Shown: piece by piece, positions 1 to 12,623 of the stretch
Numbering within the stretch: position 1 is the first letter of the stretch
Layout: each line of letters starts with the position of its first letter
NCBI GenBank assembly: GCA_014526335.1
Contig: JACTAT010000001.1
Location: 1,330,111-1,394,110, forward strand
Length of the DNA stretch: 64,000 bases
Direction: 5' to 3'
Origin: Chrysaora quinquecirrha
Lineage: Eukaryota > Cnidaria > Scyphozoa > Semaeostomeae > Pelagiidae
Translations under genes and position numbers: made by a program
The notes under the pieces: model-generated
Databases searched by the model: none
What the model saw: the letters and a program-made list of their open reading frames with translations, nothing else
What the model was told of the DNA's origin: nothing

Positions 1-59
1 TTCAAAGGCCTTTCTCAACAATTTCTCCATCTTGATTTTGCATGCCTTTGTTTTTTCAG

Positions 60-2055
60 CTCTTTGACACAGACAGCATGAACCAATTGAAAATCTACAA
101 AACAGAAAGACCTGTCAACTCAGCATCACTTTCTCCGATCAAAGATCATGTAAGTGTTCTACTAATTTCCATTTAAGCCAGTCTTATTTAGACATAATAC
201 ACAGATATAACTAGTTGCAGATCGCTAATCGGCGATGTTTTGGAACTTATTTAACGCAACTGACCTGTCGACAAAGCACTCTGGCAACTAGTTGGCAACT
301 AGTTCCTTCTCGACGGGAACTAGTCGGCGAACAGTTCCAGAAAGATGGGCATGTCATGTTCTGTGATTAATTGACAACTGATTCCTGTCAGTCGCAGCTG
401 AACTGCTCTTGCAATGGCAATTAACTGTATATCCTATAAACATGAAAAATATGTACAAATATGTATGGTGCTGAAGAAGGCTTAACATAGCCGAAACACA
501 AAAGTCAATGGAAACGTCGTTGGCTCTCTGATCATGCAGTCCAGGTTCGAATCCCATCTATTGTGGTATGCCACTTGTGGAAAAATCTATCCTAGTGTTC
601 GCCATTCATGAAAAATATATCCTATTAACACAATCAGGTAAAATTTACGCTCACACGGTAACTGACGGAGGAAAATCAGTTAGAACAATTGAGAATCTCA
701 TGTCGCACTCAAGACGCGCCCTGTTTTCATTGTTAGGTGAGAAAGGTCTGCAGCTAGGCATTTTTTGTCTTTGGAAGGGTTGAACACTTTTCTGGACCCT
801 GCCTGTAAGTTCTAACTTGTTGTTGACACGTCGACATTAGCAGCTACAACTAGTTGGCGTTAGTTCTATCGTATCTATGCAATGAACGATCTATGCAATA
901 TTTCTTTGAGGCTTTTCCATTATTAACAAGTGTTATCTATCTAAAATGCCTTCCAGAATACTTGTGTACCAGTAATTCTGTCAGGCATTGTGACTACAGC
1001 TGTTTGACTAATTCTCTTTGATAGTGTTTGTGAGTTCTTATTCCTAGGGAAATCCCCTTTGTCATAACTAAATTAGCTACAATTTCAAGTCTCAATTACT
1101 TTGCTGTCATTTTATGTTGATCTTATATTCAGACAGAACCTCTATGTACCCCTAATTACTGGATATACCTTACTACATAGTAATTTCAGCAGGTTAAGCT
1201 CATAAACGTTAATTATAATGTACGTCTTTTACTGTTTAAGGAAAAAATTCCAAGATACTCGTCGGACTATATATGATCTTTGATGTGTGCAATATTTCTT
1301 CTAGGTTGTTCTTGGGGGAGGACAAGAAGCTATGGACGTAACTACGACATCAACACGTGTGGGGAAATTCGATGCTCGATTTTTTCACATGGTATTTGAA
1401 GAAGAAATCGGACGAGTTAAGGGACATTTTGGACCAATAAACAGTGTGAGATTCCATCCTGATGGCAAAAGGTTTGTAATATTCTTTGCAGTTAGCTGTG
1501 TTTGCTTGTTGCGGACATTTTGGTGTTTGACAAAGCTAGCCCTGAAGGCCAGACAGGGTTTTCAACATTCAGCTTTCCATTTCTGATTTGTTCATTTCGA
1601 TCCACACATGGTTAAATTTCTTTTCCTCCCCTGCCTATAATTTCGGTGCATTTCTGATGATCATACCCTGAGCAGTGTCAGGCGAAAAATTTTTCAGTTT
1701 GTTTTTTTTTTGCGAAATTAGACTGGTAGGGCGGGGAGGCCTAAATTGCCGACAGTCACTGAAAAATTATCCGTTTCAAGCTCTTTTCAAATGAAAATCG
1801 CAAAATTTCCCACTAAATTGGAAGAAGTTGGGTTTGCTCGAGCTCCCCCAAACTCTCCAATAATTTCCGACTCTTTTTATTGGTATAATCTATTTGATAT
1901 CTTCTAACAAAAGTCTAATCTACGCATTCATGGGGACTGGCGCGTTATTAATTGTTTATTTCTCCTTATACAGTTATAGCAGCGGCGGTGAGGATGGCTA
2001 CGTCAGAGTACACACGTTCGATCCTTCATACTACGACTTCAAGATTGACTTTTAG
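60..2055 (+). CDS. EIF3I: Eukaryotic translation initiation factor 3 subunit I, 3' part (last three exons)
   Basis: Exons 60-149, 1305-1471 and 1974-2055 (stop TAG 2053-2055) join in phase 0, then phase 2, and encode the last 112 residues of a WD-repeat protein. The family is about 325 aa, so roughly two thirds lies upstream of the window. eIF3i is a seven-blade WD40 propeller in the eIF3 complex, which helps load the 40S ribosome with mRNA. Visible family blocks are [41 protein letters not shown] and the last blade [18 protein letters not shown]. These match vertebrate eIF3i, as I remember it, almost residue for residue. Splice sites are canonical (gtaagt; ttctag; gtttgt; atacag). An ATTAAA at 2082-2087, 27 nt after the stop, is a plausible poly(A) signal. 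Nothing looks broken. The CREG-family gene follows on the same strand 625 nt downstream. Confidence 0.96.
150..1304. repeat. eIF3i intron with dispersed-repeat debris
   Basis: This intron has no coding signal. At 270-330 there are short palindromic ACTAGTTG/CAACTAGT words. At 545-620 a stretch (TTCGAATCCC, then a TGTGGAAAAATCTATCCT block) resembles sequence near 62090 and 62440, so it belongs to a dispersed repeat. The GGTTCGAATCCC at about 533-556 is a tRNA B-box-like match without a convincing A-box, probably an old SINE fragment. Confidence 0.4.
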
Positions 2056-2679
2056 ATTAAGTGTTAAATCTAGAGATTTACATTAAATGGTCGAAAATTA
2101 TCTGAGACGTCCTTTCTCTTTATTCGGAACTCAATGAATTTTTTGAATGGCTCGCTCAATGCCCCGCTTGTCAGAACGTTTCCCTGCCGTTCCTCTCAAA
2201 GTTTCCCCTCTCGCTGGTTTTTTGTTGCTTCGTCGTAAGCCAGCGTTTTAGAGACTTGTTGGTTAGAAATAGGAGAATTTTAAACGCGAGAAAAGCCAAT
2301 TTCAGCTGGTGGCAAGCTACCCTAATTTGTGTAGCTTAGCTTCTTTTGCACCTTCTTCGGGGAAGAAAATGTCAAAATTCATTAGGAAAGAGGTTTCCAG
2401 AAATTCCTGCGTTCATAGTTGCTGTATTTAACAAGAGTTATCGGAAAAGAGGGAAAAGGTGGAAGGCATTAAGTCTATAAAACAAGAAGTGCAAGTTGAG
2501 GAGTGTGGTGCATGTTATTCCATGCCATAAGGCGGAAGAGAAAGAGAAACAGAACAGAACAGTTGCGCCAGGTGAGCCGTGCTAATCACGAGTTCTTCAC
2601 TTCTTTCTCGTTTTTGGATTCAAAGAACATAAATTCATAACGTCGAATTATAGCTGCTGCTTTCCCCGCACTTCCAAAT
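2056..2679. other. Intergenic spacer between eIF3i and the CREG-family gene
   Basis: This 624-nt spacer must hold the eIF3i 3' UTR and the CREG promoter and 5' UTR. No TATA box in a convincing position. A CAATGCCCCG...GAACGTTT segment at 2157-2205 recurs at about 5379-5440 inside a foldback element, so part of the spacer is repeat-derived. Nothing else seen. Confidence 0.4.
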
Positions 2680-5600
2680 ATGCACAAAGAAGAAAGCGTT
2701 GACCTTCTTTCAAGCACTGATTTGCAAGAGTCAGACAAATTCTATTTTGATTTGAGGACACTGACAGAAGATGGCAAACAACATTCAGCAAAGACTGCCG
2801 AGAGAGGTGGACGTGGAAGGAAGCTGTTTTTTGCAATTTTCTGGGTTTTCATCGTTCTGTTATTCTTGACTGTTGTATATCTTGCTTTTCAAGGTTTTGT
2901 TTGGCAACGATCTAAGGGTAAGTTATAGTCTGTGCTCTGCTGTCTGTCCCAAAAAATCAATGATGTTTAGACTTTGGAACGCCTATATCATCAATTTATT
3001 CAACAATCCTGTAATGTATATCCATTCCTTTTCAGGCCATGGAGCAGGTAGTCATCCTGCTGCCTCTTTTAAAGGCATCTTTCCATCTTGGGGCAATGAT
3101 CGACCTCCATATAAAGAAAAGGCAAGAATGGGTAAGCAAGCAAGCCAACAATAGCATTTAACAATAGAAAGGGCTCTTGCACACCCGAGATCTCGTTGAA
3201 AAAAGCCATACTCTGCAAACAAGGCTACCTGGAATGCACACTGGCAAGCAAGCAAGCAATCTTGTTCCAAGACATGTTCCATCACCTCAAAATTTTCCAC
3301 ATCAGCAAGCAGCCAAGTTGATTGTAGGTTTATAAAAAGCAGACCTAGCTAAATGGACTCTAAAAGATTTAGAGCCACAACCTATGGATCATGAGCCAAA
3401 TGCCCTGGCCACTTCATTGTGCTACCTGTTGCTTCTGTAAGTGACCAACCCTCCCTTTCTTGTCCTGGAATGCTACTGGCAGCTGACCCCACATTCTGAA
3501 ACTTTATTTTTATTGATGAAGTTTATCCCTGTTTGCAGAGTATGGCAGTTTTTAACATAACTTTGTGGGTTAAAGAACTGCTCTGTGTTGTTCCTTCCTA
3601 TTGTAAGCTTATTGTTCAATAGAAACCTGGGGTGTGCAAATGCCATACGTTGCCATGTGGGTTTTTATCCATGAATTTTGATCCACAATAATGTTGCTCT
3701 TTTTCTCATTTGACTTATCTCTTTGTAGCACGCTATATTGTACACAAAAGCCAATGGGGTGTTCTCACTACGTTTTCAACACACATGAAAGGATATCCAT
3801 GGGGTGAAGTTGTGTCAGTTTCAGATGGATTGACCAATAACTCAACAGGTAATATAGAACAAAATTGCTTTATTATTGATCATGGAAGAATAAAAACTTC
3901 TTTGTCGTGTTTGAACAATAAGCTATTGTTGAGAGGCAGGGGTGCCGGAAGCAACACAGTGTGACAGTGCCAGAAGCAACAAATCTGGGGCAAAACAACA
4001 GGAAATCTTTAAATGATTTGACAATTTTTAAGAGGGCAAGGGGGGCATGCTTCTGGCACCCCTGTTTAGAGGCATCCTATACGTCTGTACCATTCTATTT
4101 TTTTCTCTACCTGCCTTGTAATAAAAGGATTATCCGGGTTGATAGTACAAAACAGAAAGCAATCTTAAATCTGGGTAAATTTGCTTTAAGACATTTTGAT
4201 TGGGATCCATTTGGATTGGGATCCGTTTGGATTGGGGTAGTTCACATGTGGTCATATTTAAACGACAAGTTACATGTGAGATGACATTAGAGATGACATG
4301 AGGTTGAAATTTCTTGTTACTTCAACAGACAGAATTAGTTGCCCCTCCACTGAAAATCTCTATCTATGCCACTGGGGAAGATGCCTGTTAATATTCAAGT
4401 TACAAGTGAAAGATCATTCTCTTTCAAACAACTACCTATCTTGTATAACAATGTAGATTTCAGATATTGATCATGAATACTGTCCTGTTTGTTGGCACCT
4501 TCACTTGTTTTGCTCTTTTCAGGTATTCCTTTAATTTACATCTCAACAATGGATATCGCTGCTCATGATTTGGACAAAACACCACAAGCATCATTCACAT
4601 TTTCTGAGGCCCAAGGTGACTGGTGCAGGACAAATAAAATTGACCCTGAGGATCCTAGATGTGCAAGAGTGCATCTTTTTGGCAATGTGAGTCTTTGTTA
4701 GTAACACCGTTAATTCTCAAGTTTTTGTTATCTAATTCCAAATGACAGGAGATTGAAGAGTTTTGACAATATTCTGCTTTATGAAGAAAACAGAAGAAAA
4801 TTTGCTAAACTTTGCATGAAGCTAATAACTGTCTTGCAGTGACTCCTAGTTGATATAGATCTTTCTTATTAAGATGAGCAAAATGGAATCCATTCCTTCA
4901 AAGTTTATAAATCTTTGCTTCTAGATCACCAAGTTGACCCCCGATGAAATTCCATCAGCCAAAACATCAATGTTTACAAGACATCCTGTAATGGCGCACT
5001 GGCCTGAATCACATCGTAAGTCTCGTTATTCAATTTCATATATAAAACATAAAATTCTGTCTTATGTAATTAGGTTTGTCTGATCCTGGTGATCAATCGA
5101 AACAAATAGCCATTAGCATAACCTAAGGACCTGGCCAAACAATCAAACATTGTTTGTCAAACATTTGAAATTTACCTGTCAAGCATACTGTTTGATCATC
5201 TGGCCATGTCGCAAAACATTATTATTATTATTCAATTATTTCTTGCTGACGTCAAGCTTTGAGCTATTTCACAACATGGCACAACAAATTTAGCTTATGT
5301 TTGCTTGTTGAGCAATGTTTTGTGCGGTTACCAGACGTTCAAACATTGCTTGATGAATAAATTTTAGTCATCATTCGTCAATGCCCCGTCTAGAACGTTT
5401 TCCCCGGCGTTCCCCCTCAAAGCGCCGTGCTTGGCTTGAGGGCAAAGTAACCCCTCCCTTTGCCCTGCGATCAAACATTGTTCATCAAACATTTGAAATT
5501 TGTTCATCAAGCAATGTTTGAACGCTTTACCACGTCATCGAACATTGCTTGACAAGCAAAACTAAGCAATAGACTATGTGTTGCGTGATGTATTGATTAA

Positions 5601-6109
5601 GTTCAAAAACATTTTTGCTTGACGCAAGCAAAAAAATGTTGGACAAGCAATGTTTTGCGACGTGGCCAAACGATAAAACATTTTCTTGATCAGCGAAATG
5701 TCAAACGTTTGAACATTGTTTGATCGTTTTTCCAGGGCCTTTCATCCTTGGATAGAAAGCTTTAGGTGTGGACTTTCACTCCTAGTCTCGAGCTAGCCTT
5801 TTCATCTGATGTCATCGTCAAAAGAATACGTTACCCCATTTCGGTGCCAAACCGCTTGCCTATCCAACAAAATTGCCCCACGATGCCCCTGGCAATGTTC
5901 ATGACTGTATTTTTTAAGTTTGTAACTAGCACTTGTCAATGCTGTCCCTTTTCCTCTGCTGCATTTTCCTGTATTCATTCGAGCATTCGGGTTTCGTGTT
6001 TTTAGATTTCTTCTTTGCCAAAATCAAGCTTTCAAGAGTTGAAGTCTTGGATTTCTTTGGGCCTATATCACAAGTTTCAGTCGATGATTACCTAAAGGCT
6101 AAGCCTTGA
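2680..6109 (+). CDS. CREG-family protein (cellular repressor of E1A-stimulated genes-like), six exons, N-terminal membrane anchor
   Basis: Exons 2680-2917, 3036-3131, 3729-3848, 4523-4686, 4925-5015 and 6006-6109 join in phase to give 270 aa. The body is the FMN-binding split-barrel fold of CREG1/CREG2, secreted or lysosomal glycoproteins. Family blocks seen: ARYIVHKSQWGVLTT, then VVSVSDG, PLIYISTMD, CRTNKIDPEDPRCARVHLFG, FTRHPVMAHWPESH and FFFAKIKL...LDFFGP. They run in the same order and spacing as in human CREG1. Cys pair WC...RCAR and N-glycosylation site NNST are present. The first exon differs from textbook CREG. Residues 1-48 are charged and a roughly 22-residue hydrophobic helix follows at about 49-71 (FFAIFWVFIVLLFLTVVYLA), preceded by RGGRGRK. 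That suggests an uncleaved type II anchor rather than a plain signal peptide. The ATG at 2680 opens the exon's only long frame. Intron 5 (5016-6005) hosts a foldback transposon. Confidence 0.92.
5127..5740. mobile_element. Foldback MITE, GGCCAGGGCC family, copy 1 (in CREG intron 5)
   Basis: Ends are inverted copies: left GGACCTGGCCAAACAATCAA, right ...TTTGATCG then CCAGGGCC. The inside is a chain of short words (AAACATTGTTTG, GTCAAACATTTGAAATTT, GACGTGGCCAAACG) in both orientations, so the element can fold on itself. It has no ORF. A foreign block at about 5370-5465 (CAATGCCCCGTC...CCCTTTGCCC) interrupts it and resembles 2157-2205. Confidence 0.8.
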
Positions 6110-9064
6110 TAAAAAACTTAGTTCATTCCAACAATTACATCAAGTCTTTGATTACAGACTTTAAATGTGCTGTAGAATAATCTTTAATGGTGTCTTTAGA
6201 ATTTTATACTGACGGAGTTAGTTTTTTTTATTATATGTAATGCAATCTCTGTGATAAGGTTCAGGTATTGAATCGCTTTTGTCCGGACGACACACCAAAG
6301 CAACTGGGTTATTGCCTAAAGTGCTTAAGTTTCTTATAGCTTTCTATTACCTGACTCCGAGTTCTAATCAAATATTCCACAGTAGTTTAGACTCATCAGT
6401 GAAGACAGGCAGAAAAGATTTTATATCAATTATTTAGTTTCGGGGGGGGGGGGTACTTTTTTGGCCTACCCGATATATTCTTTGATTTAAATGTTTGTCT
6501 AGTCAGGTTATCTTCTTGTATGCGAGTGTATTCAAGATACGACATTGGTGAGAAAAGTGCCGTTTCATTAGGTAACTCAATACCTCAACGTTCTAGTTCT
6601 TCCAATTAAAACTAAGTATTTCTTACATTCACAGAGATAGTTAAATAATATATGACTTAGAGAGGTTTGCTTATAGTTATTTCGAAATATCAATATTAAC
6701 AAGAATTATAATTAGATGTTTCTAGTAAACGCAGCAGTGCTGTGGACAGAAATTGCAAAGAAAATCGGTTCATGTAAATGATGTGTGTATTCTGAGCAGA
6801 TTCTGCAAATATAGAGTTTTTGAGTCACTCTTTTTGGACTGAACATAGGCAGATTATTGTGGATGGAATGGTAAGTTTCAAAACGAGTTTCCTTGAATAC
6901 TTAACGTCTTAATGTCTACATGTTTTTAGGGGTTACCTTGGCCCTAAGAAGGGTATTGAAATGTTATGAGATCTGTCTGTCCTGGAGTGGGGGGGCTACT
7001 TCCATTGTTCAATATACTATTTGTACCGCCCAAATGGGTTACTTTTTCAGCGACAACTTCCCTACATATGGTTCTGTTTTTGGTGAAGAATCTCTACACG
7101 TGGGTGGTCTAATCTGAGAATACTTTTAGGTGTAGGTTACTTTTGAAGACCTGACTATATTCTTTTTGATATAGAATCAATTACTGGTGGAAACCGGTTA
7201 AATTCGTTTCGTCATTAGCGCAAGCTTTTAGATATTGCAATAAATGGGTAAAAAATTTCATTGTTTTTCCATACAAAAATGAATTTGTCAAATTTAGCGG
7301 TAGACATGAGTGGGTTTGGATAACCTTGGGCGGCACGTCTAGTGTGGTGACCAATGAAGTAACCCCCCGTGCTATCTGTTTTCTGAGTTTTAGATAACAT
7401 AAGGCCATAAACTTTATACCTCGTTTTCAGAGATTCAAAAATTCTGTAATCAGTCTTGGAGTGAGGAGATCAATGGTGATTTTCCCTGGGCGGCGAACAA
7501 AGCACTTTGCTGCGGGCTTACTATATCCGCAACGCATGCAGCTTTTAAGCAAAGCTCGTTATGCGTTCCTTTATGAACTCATGTTGGCTTAAGACAATAT
7601 TACATCTTCTAGTAATTCCTTTCTTCATCATAAACACCCAAGTCAACGATAAATAAGAGTAGAAAATAAGCCGTGGATATTGTGCGATAAGGATGGTGGT
7701 AAGGTGTGGCTTGTTAGGCCTGATGTGATAAATACGACAATTATGTTTAACGTGGTGCATAACGCTTTCAGAACGGGGTTATCATGCTCGTGGTCATGCT
7801 TCCCTTTCAACTGGAAAACCCCGCTGCTATTAGAGCCCCTAGCGCTTAATTTTTCTTTCATGCATTGGCCTTTCAAACCCTTATGACACTGTAAATGATT
7901 CCTACATAAGAGGAGCGCGTGTGAGATTTGCGTAGAAGTGCGAGAGCCCTATGTCTGTGAGTCAGGCTAGATTTTGAATCTCCTGTGATGCTACTTCGAT
8001 ACCAAAGGATGGTCCGAAGGTATGTCTACGTCCCAAGACAAAGTCTGCATGTCCGCTCCTTCTGAGAGAATGCCCGCGTTTTTGATGCTATGGTCGAGGA
8101 TAGGCGGAGCTGTCGAGATGATGATTATGCTCTTGTATCTAATCTTTTAAAAAATCAATATGCTTTTAGAAACAGCTTAAAAACTAGCACAAATCCTCTT
8201 TTATCTTATCAACATGTGATGACGCTTGAATGAAAATTTAACGAACAAGGAAGCGTTTTCGATCTTCTTCATTGAAAAGTTTATTGTAAAAGGCGCCATG
8301 AAAAAACATGGACGCTAAACTGAGGACTTATTCTCCTTGATGATCTGATTGCTTTTTCAGCAGCAGCTGTCTGATTTTATTTAAATTACATTTGGTCTCA
8401 TTTCATTTCCTCTTTTAGTTTGTCTTACAACCTCGTTCGACGTTGGCATGTTGCCTAGAGCGCTGGTTCCTGGTCGCTTGCTTTTTTCCACGCTGATCCG
8501 AATCGGAGGTAAGTCTGCTTTTCCTTGGCGTATCCGCCTTATAATGCTGCTTTCCCCGGGGGGGGGGGTACATGACTTATGAATGGACGGGGATGTGTCG
8601 CCCAGATTTCGAAATCCCACCCACCTATAATGTAAATCTTTGCAGAAACAGACCCTATTTTATGAGTAAAAATAAGTGGAATATGGAAATAATAAGACTT
8701 TCTAGGCCTTATTATTGCTTAATATTGTACTAGGAACATCCTAACGCGATTTTGCCTCTTTTCTGACTGTATCAAAGTTAAACTTTCGACTTTTCGTCAA
8801 TTTGCCACCCACTTTTATGGGGTTTTGGTTAAAATCATACCCATGTTTAGAGAATTTCAGGGCCAAAAGCCCACCCATGTGGGCGGCACATACCCGTACC
8901 CAAGTTATACTTAGTACCCCCGGAGCTGCGTTGCTTGTCTGCTATATCCATGCCATATATATATTTGTGATGGGTGCTCTTTGCTCCTAGGTCTTGCGGG
9001 GGGTATGTAGCCATGTAGGGGTTTATCGGGGAACGGTATTCAACTGAGTAAATATATTCGAACT
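6110..9064. other. Gene-free stretch after the CREG-family gene
   Basis: No exon with family support on either strand; the open frames here are short and not conserved-looking. A 12-base G run lies at 6442-6453 and another G run at 8559-8568. GGGGTTAC / GTAACCCC words near 6930 and 7360 hint at an old inverted-repeat element around 6900-7380. The 8790-8920 segment (CCCACTTTTATGG...) resembles 52150-52340, so it is a dispersed repeat. Confidence 0.35.
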
Positions 9065-9640
9065 TATCGAGGCTGTTTCTGACACCGTATTAGACATGAT
9101 AGTCACCACTTATCAGGACAAGCCTTTATATTTACACTTTTTTTTTAATAAGCAACTTGACTTTTGTCCAGCCCTCAAAGTTGCTTAAAATTTTAGACAT
9201 TTCGGCCCTCAAAGTTGCTTAAAAGTTGCTTAATTTTTTTCACCTAACAACCACCCCTGACTTTGCGGGTCAAAATCGTCAACTGTTAGGCCTATAACAC
9301 GACTTTTGGGAGATAGTAAGTGGAAAAACGTTGGCTAAAGAACTTCAACATGCAAAAAAAAAACAATTTCCTAACAACAAAAAAGCGTATAAGTTTGGTT
9401 GTTTGACTTCTTAGTTGCTTACAGAATTCAATTGAGCCCTCAAGTTGCTTAATGTAAAGGTCAGTTCAGCCCTAGTTGCTTATTGAGCGGTTGCTTATTA
9501 AAAAAAAAAGTGTAGTAGGGCAACGTTTCGGGAGAGATCTGTCTCCCATCATCGGGCAATGAGAAATGTGGTTTCTTTCCTATTTATTTCAAGGTTCGGA
9601 TCGAAAGGCTTCAACTGTTTTCTCCAAGTGAACGAAGGCT
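9065..9640 (+). repeat. Dispersed repeat split by a MITE (filled site)
   Basis: 9065-9134 plus 9513-9640 together match 29600-29785, where the same repeat is uninterrupted (ACTGTATTAGACATGATAGT, then GGGCAACGTTTC..., then CATCATCGGGCAATGAGAAA). A partial copy on the opposite strand lies at about 61480-61760. The interruption is the MITE at 9135-9512. Confidence 0.85.
9135..9512. mobile_element. TA-flanked MITE, 'GCAACTT' subfamily
   Basis: Terminal inverted repeat starts CACTTTTTTTTT then AATAAGCAACTT; the right end is its reverse complement, ending in AAAAAGTG. TA dinucleotides lie at 9133-9134 and 9513-9514. The empty site at 29674-29675 has a single TA, so TA is duplicated on insertion, as in Tc1/mariner elements. 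The word AAGTTGCTTA recurs about seven times inside (near 9178, 9216, 9226, 9411, 9445, 9474, 9491). No ORF, so it is non-autonomous. Confidence 0.9.
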
Positions 9641-9674
9641 GGGGATTCCGATTCCTATAGAAAGTCTATAATTA

Positions 9675-10047
9675 CACTCTTTTTTTATAAGAATACTATA
9701 AATTTTGTTCAGCCTCAATATTCTTAAAAAATGTTCGTTTTGAGCCTGAATATATTCTTAAAGTATTCTTATTTTTCAAATCTGATATGCGGTTTTAGGG
9801 GAACATAGTTAAAAGAAAAATCATCTCATATGGTCGAGCGAAAGAAATATTTAACTATTATAACAAAAAAAATGTTGTTAACAATCATGAAGTTTCGTTA
9901 ACAAACATTGCAAAACAGGCATCTGCTGAAAAATGGCACAGAAATATGGGAGAGCTGAGTCTGAGCATATTCTTACAATATTCTTAAAAATAGGATGATT
10001 CTGAGCCTGAATATTCTTATAAACAATATTCTTATAAAAAAAGAGTG
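9675..10047. mobile_element. TA-flanked MITE, 'GAATA' subfamily
   Basis: Ends CACTCTTTTTTTATAAGAAT and its reverse complement, flanked by TA at 9673-9674 and 10048-10049. ATATTCTTA is repeated about eight times inside (near 9718, 9751, 9763, 9968, 9979, 10010, 10027). It has the same architecture as the neighbour at 9135 but a different word. Confidence 0.88.
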
Positions 10048-10049
10048 TA

Positions 10050-11100
10050 TTTCAACTGCAACCAAATCAATTAGCGAATGAATGCTCAGATTCATGACCA
10101 CGTGATACAACAAACGTCACTTGATAAGCGTATATGAAAACGTAACAAGTAAATGAAAAATGAATTTTCTTCAAAACATGTGCCCTGCGGAAAATGAACT
10201 TCCTTTTCTTGCGAGGGTTTGTTTCAAAATCGCTTCAACAGCAAACATGTCAGCTACTTGATGTAAGCAAAACCCGGTGTAAACAATTAGATAATGTCTC
10301 GCAAACATTGGAAAGACGAAAGCCAATCTATATTTGCATATCATTCCTCGTCATTGTGAAAATGACCTAAAGAATCCGTCTAGTTTGTTTGAGCTTGCTA
10401 AAATTACTTGAACTCGGCCTTCTGTTCAGTTTTCAAACCTAAGGCCGCTATTTTTCAAAAGCAATGTTTTCTTCGTTGTTCAAGAAAAGGAGGCCTAAGC
10501 TGCTATGCGAACTCATTTGTAGACTAGTAATGCAAGAGGGCTTTACACGATTTTTCTATAAGAAACTAAAAAATTGATCCACTACTGAAATATCCCCCTA
10601 CCGTACTGAACACCCACCTGCTGAATGTCGTCCACACTGCATAGAGGTTCCCAGGAGTGAGAGTGACCATGTTGACAATAGTATCCGAGGCTGCTCGTAG
10701 ATTGACCCTTACCCCGGAAATTCAGTAGATGGGACTGCAAAAATAGGGTTGGTGCTACCTTGACCTTGATTTAGACTATGACCTATACGTTTTCAATTTA
10801 TAAGCAACCGTTACATCAAATCAAGCATGCAATCAAGCAATCAAACATCTGATGTTTTCTCTTTGATAGCTAGTTTTGGAATTGCTTAATCTTTTCATAA
10901 AAGCTTAGAAATTCGGATGTTAAAGCTGGGGAAAATTCAGTGCTTAAGCAATGAGCATGACTGTGTTTTATCGTGCAGTTGAATGAGAGTGAAACCTAAA
11001 TACAAGATCGTATGATGAGCGTCCAGTAGATGATACATGGTCGACTCAGTGGGTCTAGGGCGAAAATTCTGGATATGCTCCGTTTATGCGCTTAAACATT
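10050..11100. other. Gene-free stretch
   Basis: No splice-compatible coding exon or repeat structure that I can support. Confidence 0.3.
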
Positions 11101-11104
11101 TAAT

Positions 11105-11440
11105 CACCTTTCACACCCCGCATAATGTATGTGCAGTACAGTGGAGGGCATTCAGTACAGTGGAGGAATATCATCAGTACGTTGGAGTGTTTCAGTACTG
11201 ACTGTACTGTACTGACTGTAATGTATTGACTATCCCTCCACAGTACTGAATACCCTCCACTGTACTGAATATCCTCCACAGTACTGAATACCCTCCACTG
11301 TACTGATGATATCCCTCCACTGTACCGATGATATCCCTCCACTGTACTGAATATCCTCCACCCTGACGATATCCCTACACCGTACTGATGATATCCCTCT
11401 ACTGTACTGTACACCCTCCACTGTACTGCACTCACATTAC
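11105..11440. repeat. Minisatellite, about 21-nt unit
   Basis: Irregular tandem array of units like TGATGATATCCCTCCACTGT, with CAGTACAGTGGAGG on the other strand at the left edge. The left part (11135-11200) and right part (11230-11430) are in opposite orientation, so the array contains an inversion. Open frames across it are artefacts of the repeat. Confidence 0.85.
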
Positions 11441-12623
11441 CCGGGGTGTTTCAGTTCAATGCAAAATTCGTTTATGTATTTGGCCTGATCTTGATTACTA
11501 CAATCCTGGACAAAAGTTAGGAGACACTTACGGAAACCTAGCCTCTCTCGTCGTATTTGGACCCCCTTCCCCCCCCCCAAAAGTCAATGTTGAAGACTGT
11601 AAAGACCTTTTGTGTGTGCCTGGTCCCTGTACTTTCATCTGAAAACAACATTGAATTTGGGGGGAGGGGTATATACTAATAAATTAAGCATATATTACCC
11701 GAAGACGAAAATGCACTCTGAAATTGCCAGTGTCGCCTAACCTTTTGTCCAGGGTCGACCCTATCAGCACCTGATGAAAGCCGCTCACTCCTGCTTAACG
11801 GCTAAGGGCAGGTGGTTGTTCAGAGACTCAAGGAAATTAGCCAAATTGTATGTTTGTCTTACGTAGGTCCTGTGGGTCATCCTCTGATATCGATACATAA
11901 ATTTGAGTAAATTTCAAATGAATAAACTTAGACTTCTGACGTCTTATCTTTGTAGCATATTTAAACCTTCTTGGAGTTCAATATTCGCCAATCTTCGCAT
12001 TTTGACGAATGAGTTTCTTGTTTTCGTTTCAAGGAGTTAATTACGACCGAAAATTTGCCGAAAGACTTAATTCGTTTATTTACATTCTGAAGTAAGGTCA
12101 GAGATTTTACATTGTTAATTGCTTTAATTTTGAATTTACTATAATTGTATCTTTCATACTGTCGTTATCTTTGTTTCATCGTTGGTTATTTCTACATCTC
12201 GTTAAACTTTGCTTAAACTTTTACGAGTAGAGTATAAATTTGATGATCTTCCATAAAACCCGAAGTAGCAGATCTTCATTTTTGTTACACTTTTATTGCA
12301 CCATAATAGTCTCATTCCAAATTTTCTAGCTTTATTTTGCCTTTGCCATAGGCCGTTGTGGGCCATTCTTTTTGATCAGGCGTTGCGACTATTCCCGTGA
12401 ACGTGCTCCTTTCCTTAAATCGCCACAACGCAGAAAGTTTCTTAAAAAGGCTCTGTGCACTACTAATTTGCTGCTTGTGAAATTCGCCGAAGGATTGGCG
12501 ATAAATAATCAATGGAAAGTTCAATTAGTTGCAGAAACCTGCTTAAATTTGATTATATTTGACAACGGGAAAATTTCCTGTGTATTTGTGCTAGAGAACC
12601 AGGGAAATTGATTCCGTCGTCTA

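Noticed and set aside
11100..11435. Tyr/Ser/Gly repeat protein on the minus strand
   Set aside because: Frame through a 21-nt minisatellite that inverts part-way.
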